Both the position numbers and the translations under genes were made by a program. Of a stretch of 64,000 bases of DNA, positions 56,901 through 64,000 are shown piece by piece (positions within the stretch are counted from its first letter, which is position 1; each line of letters starts with the position of its first letter). Origin of the DNA: Zasmidium citrigriseum. Lineage: Eukaryota; Ascomycota; Dothideomycetes; Mycosphaerellales; Mycosphaerellaceae. The stretch lies in contig NHNW01000047.1 of assembly GCA_002786025.1 (NCBI GenBank), forward strand, positions 124,001-188,000. The letters are read 5' to 3'. The notes beneath the pieces are model-generated. The model saw nothing but the letters and a program-made list of their open reading frames with translations, did no database searches and was not told the origin of the DNA.

Positions 56901-58100
56901 GATATAGTTACCCTAGCGGCTTCGGAGATAGCTACTCGACTCGAAGAGGTAGACGGACTACGGCCTAGTAATAGGCGTTCGGATATCGACGCCCTCGATA
57001 GTATAGACGAGTAGCGAAGAGTGTATACTTAGTAGCTCTAGACATTACTAATCTATATCTCCCGGTAAACGGTATAGGACCCGAACGTACTTAGCTATAA
57101 CTATACCTACGTCGACTTCCCTACGAACTCTTATTTCGACCTCCGTTTAAAATAGCTGTAGAATGTCGCTAATACCCTCTATCCGATCTTCGTTAGAGAC
57201 TTCTTAAACTATGCCTTCGATCTATTCCTAGATGTCGTATAGAAGTAGAACGTAATCTAGCTATAGCCGGAGTTAGAGATATAGTAGTAGGAATCCGGTA
57301 TACTAGCTAGCGAGATTAGAGAATATAGCTAGAAGGACTAGACTAAGATTTAGAAGAAGCGAAAGGCATACGACGCAGTTTTAAAGCGCCGTAAAGAGTT
57401 CGCGGCTAGCTAAATCCCTAGAAAGGAGGTTATAGTAGACCCTAGCCCGTTAGAGTTAATAAATTAATATATGCCGCGTCTCTACGTAACTATAGGCGGC
57501 GCTACTATTATTAAGATTATCCGTCGTGCCCGCGAGTCGAAGACTAGCATAGTCTCTAAGCGTAAGGTCGTCTTTATCGCCTATAATTTATTTAACTTTT
57601 AGCTACTAAAGCTTATAATCGAATATATTATCGACAAGTAACTAGAGCTAACTCTCCTACTAAACCGAGACTATCTCGTTACTTTAGAACCGGACGAGTA
57701 GAAGTCTAAAGAGAAGAATGTTAGTAGTCTCGCGGCGTTCTATATAGCTACGCTAGACAAAGTAGGAGATTAGGATTCGCCCTTTATCCTTATTAGACAT
57801 AGTTTATAGTATAACGTTGACGTCGACTTTACTCTAGCGGACATTATTGTACAAGTAGATAGTTCGTAGAGTAAGGAGGTGGATATGTGCATTACTAGCC
57901 GTCTAGCTCGCGATAGGACTATCTAGCTAGTAGAATTTACTAAGAGCTTTCGTCTAGTTGGAGTGTATAACTAGTTTTCGTTAGGGCTAGCGTTAACGGC
58001 TTAATATAGAGTATAGAGGATAGTGTTTAATAGGTTAAGATCCGGATTAACGTTAGCGGACGATGTCGACATAATAGAATAAGTATAGTACGTCTATACT
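53979..58100 (+). pseudogene. SNF2-like helicase gene, copy A, RIP-inactivated
   Basis: A single frame holds from at least 53979 to about 58100 (positions 53979, 55959 and 57927 are in phase), over 1,370 codons with only TAG/TAA breaks. Order: N-terminal region with VIQFFTLPYKIKGTDLF written with one Gln codon now a stop, a Ser/Thr/Pro-rich linker, motif I NTEIGSSKIRITVLVIAI (55950-56003, normally GSGKT), TFIDEFQIIKSYKY as the DEAH-like motif II with one stop, and near the end IIVQVDSSQSKEVDM and CITSRLARDRTI as motif VI. The start is uncertain. Homologous along its length to copy B but well diverged. Confidence 0.7.
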
Positions 58101-58906
58101 ATTAGCGACAGAAGCTAGTAAATAGTATCGTATACCTAATACCTTAGTCATTCGCTCGTAGATTATAGCCTCTCTTATTATACAAGATTAGTTTGTTGTT
58201 AATAGTACGCTAGCCCGTTCGCGCGCCGTAAGCTTTCGAGTATAGCGCGCCGCTAAGACACGCTAGCTAGTCGTATTAATGCTATATTAATTTATAAGAT
58301 AACATCGTAGAGCTTTAACGTTATAGTCGATAGTGTTACTATATAGGGTATATATACAATACGAAATCTATATTAACTAATTAGGAGGATTACTACCCTA
58401 TATAGGCCGAATAGTATATAGGGCAAAGGCATATAGCCGAACCGCTTTAATATAGCGGTTCTAGTATAGGGGAAAAGGAGGTGTAAGCTTAAGTATCGGC
58501 GCTATAGGAGGTCTAGGCTTTCTCTTTTTGCTCCGTTAAGAGAGATATTAACGAGGCTATAAACGATACGATAAACGATCGTTATACGCCTTTAATTTTA
58601 TACTCCCCTATACCTCTACTATTTTGCCTTAACGGATACTCTATTGTACCTCTATAAATAAGTATATCGCCCTCTCTTTTACTAATTACAATACGCTAAA
58701 TAGGCGATAGAGTAGCGTTAAATAGGCGTAGCTATAGTATAGCTATACCCTACGGGGTAGATAGGCCCGCTACGTCCTTTAATATACGCTTCTTCGACCT
58801 AGTCTACCGTCCCTTTTTTTATACTTTTATAGTATAGAAGGACTTCTTTTTGTAATAGAGTAGCTACTATTTACAGTATATAATAGATTTAGACATATCG
58901 CCCTCT
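58101..58906. other. RIP-mutated sequence 3' of helicase copy A
   Basis: 0.8 kb. The helicase frame may continue to about 58195. Nothing else identified. Confidence 0.35.
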
Positions 58907-59150
58907 AATTAGATATAAGTAGGCTACCGCTAGTACTTTATAACATCGATAACGGCGTAGAGGGCCTAGTCGTCGCGGTTAATTGCAATCTAATAGTATA
59001 GACACGTACTATTAAAATAGGTATACGGCGTCCGGGCCTATACTATAGCGTAAGTCTATACTATTAGATTATAATAGCCCGCGATTACTAGGCTATCTAT
59101 ACCGTTATCGATGTTATAAAGTGCTAACTATAGCCTACTTATGTCTAATT
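58907..59150. repeat. second foldback element, about 245 bp
   Basis: Arms of about 97 bp (58907-59003 and 59054-59150) around a 50-bp centre. Shared blocks include ACTTTATAACATCGATAACG and TCTAATAGTATAGAC. Unrelated in sequence to the 250-bp element. Confidence 0.8.
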
Positions 59151-59276
59151 AACGGTCTTTTTTTTTAAACCACTTGGCTAAAAAGATAGATAATTAACTA
59201 AGTTCTTTTTATACTACTAAACGACTTCTTCTTACACGAGAGAGAGTACTAATATAGCTAATTAGTAAAAAAGAAA

Positions 59277-59526
59277 GACTATTAGCCTACTAAGATACTT
59301 TCGAGACATAAGCGTCTAGATCCTCCGAACACCCGTACCTCTTATAGTCGGTTATGCGTTTCGTTAATAGGTACCTTATAGTATCGTAGCTCCGGGCGCT
59401 AGTATAACTATTTCGACAAGTCTATCTATGTCGACGAAACGAATAACCGACCGTAAGAGGCTTAGAGTCTTAGAGTACCTAGACGCTCGTAGTTATCGCT
59501 ATAATCTTATAGGCTAATTAGTAGAC
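59277..59526. repeat. 250-bp foldback element, copy 2
   Basis: Same length, ends and inner palindrome as copy 1 (51988-52237), 7.29 kb downstream in direct orientation. Similarity continues a little outside both ends (GTAAAAAGAAA on the left; an ATGTA-ATATATA-TTAA string on the right). Confidence 0.85.
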
Positions 59527-61228
59527 GAGAGACTATAAATGTAGATATATATTTAATCTTTAGTATACTCTTCGTTAGCGAACGTCTATATAATATTAAC
59601 AAATTCTCGAACCTTATTATCTCTTTTAGAAAGGCTAAGGGGATAATTAAGGGCTATATTATAGATTATCGTTAGAGGACTTACGCGGCGTTAACTTTAC
59701 GCGCTGCGTTATAGGCGCCGATACGCGGATTAGGCTAGCCTATAAGGCCTACTATTCTGTTTTAATATCTAGCGACGGAAGTTACCTTCCTAGACAATAA
59801 TATTATCTCTTCCTTACGCGTCGTAACTACACTACTATTCTTTTATATCGTACGGCAATAGCCTCTTAACGTCCGAGAGTAGTATAGGGAGATTTACTAC
59901 TATTTAAAGAGTCTCGGCGAGTATTAGACTATTAGCGATATTATAGCGTCTTACGCGGATTTAGTTACTAACGATACTATAGTCTACTCCGTCTAAATAG
60001 GTAGTATAACGTATAGTACTAGATCTACCTTAGTACGGTATAAGAGTATACCGTCTGGATAGATATACGATACTATACGTCGACGACGAGCGTTAAGCCT
60101 AGTATTAGGTCGACCTACCGAAAAGAACAATTATACCGGAACGACTAGATATATCTATAAGTATCGAAGTAAGAGCTATATACTTGGAGAACGATCTCGG
60201 CGGATATACTATCGCCTATAGTACCGAATATATATAGTATCGCTTCGAAACAGAGTATATATATTAAGATTAGGCATATAGATTAGTATATCTATCGTTA
60301 TTCGCTCGATATCTATACTCGACTATCCTATAGCGGTTATACGAGGCCGAATTAGTATAGCTATATCTAATACTAGCTTGCGTTATAGAGATCGACATAT
60401 ATTCTACGCGGTTATTATTTACTATACTAATAATAGAAGATAGGATATACTATAAAGTCGGAAGGTTAGGACTCGCGGCTCTATAACTACGTAATTAAGT
60501 AGTATATACGGCACTAGTAAACATCTATAGATACGAACGTCTCTAACGAAGAGTAGACGGCTAGGATAGATACGATCCTATCTCCTAGAATCCCCGGCTC
60601 GCTATCGATAAATAATTATATGTCCCTACGCTATCCCTTAGTAAGTAGTTAGGGACGTATACGAATCTTATAAATCTTACTAATTTAATTCCGTTACTTT
60701 AGTACTCTAGCTCTATAAAGCCTTAGTTCGATCTACCTATACTCGCTTAGTAAGCCGTATATACTAGGCGCCGCGTTAACATGTACGTATAGCGCGGTAT
60801 ATAACGCCGCGCCTAGCTTAACGGCGCGCGAAAGTTCGCGTAGCTTTTAATCTCGACACCCTTCTAATAACCCCGCGTAGGGATATTTATCGGCGCCCCT
60901 CGCTTAATTAAGCGAGTAAATAGCGTTAAAACATCGCCTAGTATAGAGCTAATCTACCTACTACTCCTACTACTAGCGGCGTCCCTATATCTATTTGTAC
61001 CGTACGTACGATATTCTCGCTCTTTATAAGGAAATTATTACTATATATACTCGCTATATCTTAGATCGCCCGAGCCTTAGTTCGTTATAGCGGTAGCACT
61101 GCCGCTATAATAGTCGGGCTAGAAGAGTATATGCTTACACTTTAATATATAGTAATTTCGTCTCGTCTCTAACTAATATCTATATAGCTATACGCCTAGC
61201 CGTCCCGCTAGACTCGGCGCTAGTCGAG
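59527..61228. other. RIP-mutated sequence upstream of helicase copy B
   Basis: 1.7 kb. No relic identified with confidence. Confidence 0.4.
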
Positions 61229-64000
61229 ATGCCGCCCCTTAATTAGTAGGGTCTTAACGTCGACTTATAGAGCGAGCAAACGGTCCACGACTTCCTTAAA
61301 TAGAAACCTAATAAGAACTACGCCGTCTATGTCGTATTATAGGGATAGGACGTAGAGGACGCGTAGAAGGCGTTCGAAGTATATTAGGAAGTACTTAAGA
61401 AGTACGGATAGATTAATAGGCCCCTAGCGGTAGTACGAAACAATATAAGTCCTTTCTATACGCCTTATATTACTCGAGCGAAGGCGGAGTAGGAGTTATA
61501 TAAGAGCTACCTAGAACTATTCTACTACCCCGAGGTCTCTATCTAGGATAGACTCGATCGACTAGTAGATAGGTACTTCTACTAGGATTCTACTCGGACA
61601 AGTAATAACAACTTACCGTACTATACTATAACGTAGAATTAGATTGGCTATATAAAAGGCGTAATAGGTAAGGACGCTATTAAAGCCTAGAAGACTACTA
61701 GCGAATCTCGAGCTCGTAGTATATCTATCGCGAATAACGTCCTACGTAAGCTACTATTATAGTTATTTAATACTAGTAGTAGACTCGAGTCTAAAGACCT
61801 ATCGGAGATAAGACTAGGTTCTTAAAAGCGGAGCAAGCTTAACCTACGCGGTTAATACGTCTAGAGAATCGAGAAGCTAGTACTCGATAAGTATAACCTA
61901 CTTATACTAATACTAAACTGTACGAAGGATAGCGTCTAGGAATTTAAGCCGTAGAAGGTTAGCGTTATATAGTTCTATACTCTACTAGATAGGATTATAG
62001 GTATAGATCTCTTTAATAATAAGGCTATTAAGATGTCGGAAGGGTCGCTAATGTTCTTTATCGACGCTAACGGGAATCTAGTAACGGTGGAAAACGGCGG
62101 CAATATCTTAGCTATACTAAATAACCTCTACTATAATATAGATCCGGATACGTAAAAAGGCGACCTTCCTACCTAGATCGTACGGGCCGACGACTTCGAG
62201 GAGATCTATTATATCCCGCCTTATTTCTTCGACTAGAGGCCTAACCTTAGCGTACCTTACGGAGTCCTTATACGTCCTATCGGCCGCCCTTTAGAGTATA
62301 CTAAGGAGTATTAATCGAATACCGGTTTGTTAGAGGGAGGTCTCGATATCGATAAGAACGACTCCGTCTACTCGGACTCTAGCCGAGATCGAGAGAACCT
62401 CCGCTAATCGCGCCTAGAAGATAAAGATTTCTATATATTTAGCGACTAAGACGACTCGGATAAAGAGCCTATCCTCCGGAGAGTCTAGAAGTCTTCGCGC
62501 TACCTTAACCCTTAAGTATAGGACTTCTAGCCTAAGCGTACTCTAGAAGCTAGGAACTTGTAGCTTATTACTAAGCCTACCGCCCTAGCCGCTAAGAACG
62601 CTAACGGTCGGGTAGAGGACGATAGTATACTAGCGCTAGTACTACTAGTAAGAAACGCTACGCTAACTTATTACGCCGTATTAAATATTCCCGCTCTAAT
62701 AGAGCCTCTACTATCCTCGCTGCTACCGCTTACGATACCCGCGTAGTAAAATTCTACGTAAGCCGCGCCGCTAAAGTCTACGCTACCTACGCTATTAAAG
62801 ATTACGGATGTTAATGTCTTAAAGTTAAATAAGAAGCTTAAGCGGATCGTAGATAATTAGCTAACCGAGTATGCCCTAAACGATAAGAGCCCCCGCTATC
62901 TCTAGTATATTAGTAACGAGGTACCTATATTCTAGCCTACGAAGGAGGAATTTACCCTTAATACTACTAATATACCGTTAGATAGAGATCCTATAAGGGT
63001 CGGGTAGCTATCTAGCCGTCTAAACGATAGTAGGGAAGGCGAGGTATTAAAGAAGGCTATATATTATATAGACCCCGCGTTCTAGCGTAATATCGTTGCC
63101 CCTTAGTTCGAGTTCGACTCTAACGAAGAGAATCTAAAGTCGTAGTATTTAATCGGATTCTAGAACTTCCTAAAGGGCCTTATACCGTACTAGCTCTATA
63201 TTATCTATTAGATGCTCTAGTAGCTCGCCCGTAGCTACGAATAGGTTATTAATAACATAGATATAGGCGCTGGCAAGACCTATATTACTATCGCTATAAT
63301 AGATATCCTCCGCCGAAACCGAGCGGTTTACGAATACACGGATCGCGACTAGCTAGAGAAGAAGGTCGCTCGCGATTTTAAGGACAAGTCGCCCTTCCTC
63401 GACTTATAGTTTCTAACGGAGTACATACTAGTTATCCGCCCTAGTATAATACTACTCGTACTACCCGGTTTACTCGTCTAGTAATAGATTAAGGAGCTCT
63501 ACGACTTTACGATACACGACGAGTAGTTTATTATCGTTGCTACGACTAAAGAGTAGGAGCTATAGATGTCGAAGAAGAAGAAGCTAAGTAGGTGGAAGAA
63601 AGTATATTATATCTCGGACGTTATACGTAAGGAATATAAGATAGATAAGATACGAGCGTATACTAGGAGCCTCGGCCGCGGCTATATTAAGGACGGTAGA
63701 GTTATAGTCGCTACGTTAGTATATTAGCAAAAGGTCTAGGGCGAGACTATAGGCGTAGCGGCGCTATAGTAGAGAAACATTATCGTTATCTCTAGCTAGG
63801 AAAATATAGAGAAGTAGATTATCTACGTCGATTACTCTATAGGAAGGGTGTATACGAAGAACGTAAACGGCATTATCGGCGCTATATTCGTTAATGAAAT
63901 GCATGTCTATAGTAACTACTAGTACTCGCTCTAGAAGACGCTTAGTTCTCTACTAGGATACTCGCCTATCGTCGGCCTTAGCGCTACTCCGTACCGCTTC
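61229..64000 (+). pseudogene. SNF2-like helicase gene, copy B, RIP-inactivated, cut by window edge
   Basis: From ATG 61229 the frame is unbroken by indels to the window edge (exactly 924 codons), with many TAG/TAA codons. Recognisable parts: VIQFYTLLDRIIGIDLFNN (one Gln now a stop), FDSNEENLKS, motif I NNIDIGAGKTYITIAIIDIL intact around 63260-63310, motif II-like AIFVNEMHVYSNY and motif III-like IVGLSATPYRF at the very end. The SNF2 C-terminal lobe must lie outside the window. The order of parts equals copy A, but protein similarity is only moderate, so these are two members of a family rather than a recent duplication. Confidence 0.7.

Larger units (their letters stand above)
36714..64000. 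mobile_element. RIP-saturated repeat block of transposon remains
   Basis: About 27.3 kb in which CpA and TpG are nearly gone, TpA is greatly enriched and CpG remains frequent. In 44341-44400, for instance, I count 11 TpA, 0 CpA and 1 TpG. That is the classic fingerprint of repeat-induced point mutation (C to T in CpA on either strand). No intact gene is present, but coding relics show nonsense codons of CAG/CAA/TGG origin with no frameshift. It extends past the right edge, so its full size is unknown. Confidence 0.9.

Noticed and set aside
36714..64000. An intact Starship with captain gene
   Set aside because: The 5S-linked boundary is suggestive, but I found no DUF3435-like relic in any frame I read, and the right end is outside the window.

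Overview
The window is from the nuclear genome of a filamentous ascomycete. Introns are short (46-79 nt) with GTRAGT-like donors and CTRAY branch points, genes are densely packed on both strands, and the products are typically fungal. The gene set and the strong RIP (repeat-induced point mutation) signature suggest a Dothideomycete, perhaps Mycosphaerellales. That placement is inference and was not tested by a search.

Region 1 (1 to about 28.4 kb) is housekeeping chromosome. In order: STB3-like Sin3-binding protein (cut by the left edge), a multi-pass membrane protein with an in-frame ochre codon, a ferric-reductase-like flavocytochrome, a PTS2-bearing peroxisomal 3-ketoacyl-CoA thiolase, a conserved fungal protein of unknown function, an NmrA-like protein, a DFG10-type polyprenol reductase, a PHD-finger Spp1/Cfp1-like COMPASS subunit, cytosolic Phe-tRNA synthetase beta, the PP2A scaffold subunit, a nucleoside hydrolase, a sterol/diacylglycerol acyltransferase, an NTF2-like protein, a short F-box-like protein and an FAD monooxygenase. 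Exon structures were worked out by hand from splice sites and reading phase.

Region 2 (about 28.9 to 36.6 kb) is sparser and secretory: a second NTF2-like gene, a GH75 chitosanase with signal peptide, a secreted protein of unknown function and a Cys-rich, probably GPI-anchored protein. An unresolved, possibly degraded stretch lies at 29.5-31.0 kb.

Region 3 (about 36.7 to 64.0 kb) changes character sharply at a 5S rRNA-like sequence (36596-36713, minus). The remaining 27 kb is saturated with RIP: CpA and TpG are nearly absent, TpA is hugely enriched and CpG is retained. No intact gene survives. Reading TAG/TAA as mutated CAG/CAA/TGG reveals long coding relics that keep one frame throughout: a DDE integrase-like gene (44968-46260), an unknown gene (46871-48484) and two diverged SNF2-like helicase genes (about 53979-58100, and 61229 to the window end). 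The block also holds foldback repeats, tandem repeats and, between 37.7 and 44.6 kb, a family of about a dozen palindromic sites with conserved 12-bp arms around an invariant 7-bp spacer of variable sequence. That family is the most unusual feature of the window: it resembles recombinase core sites or a hairpin repeat, and I cannot assign it to a described element.
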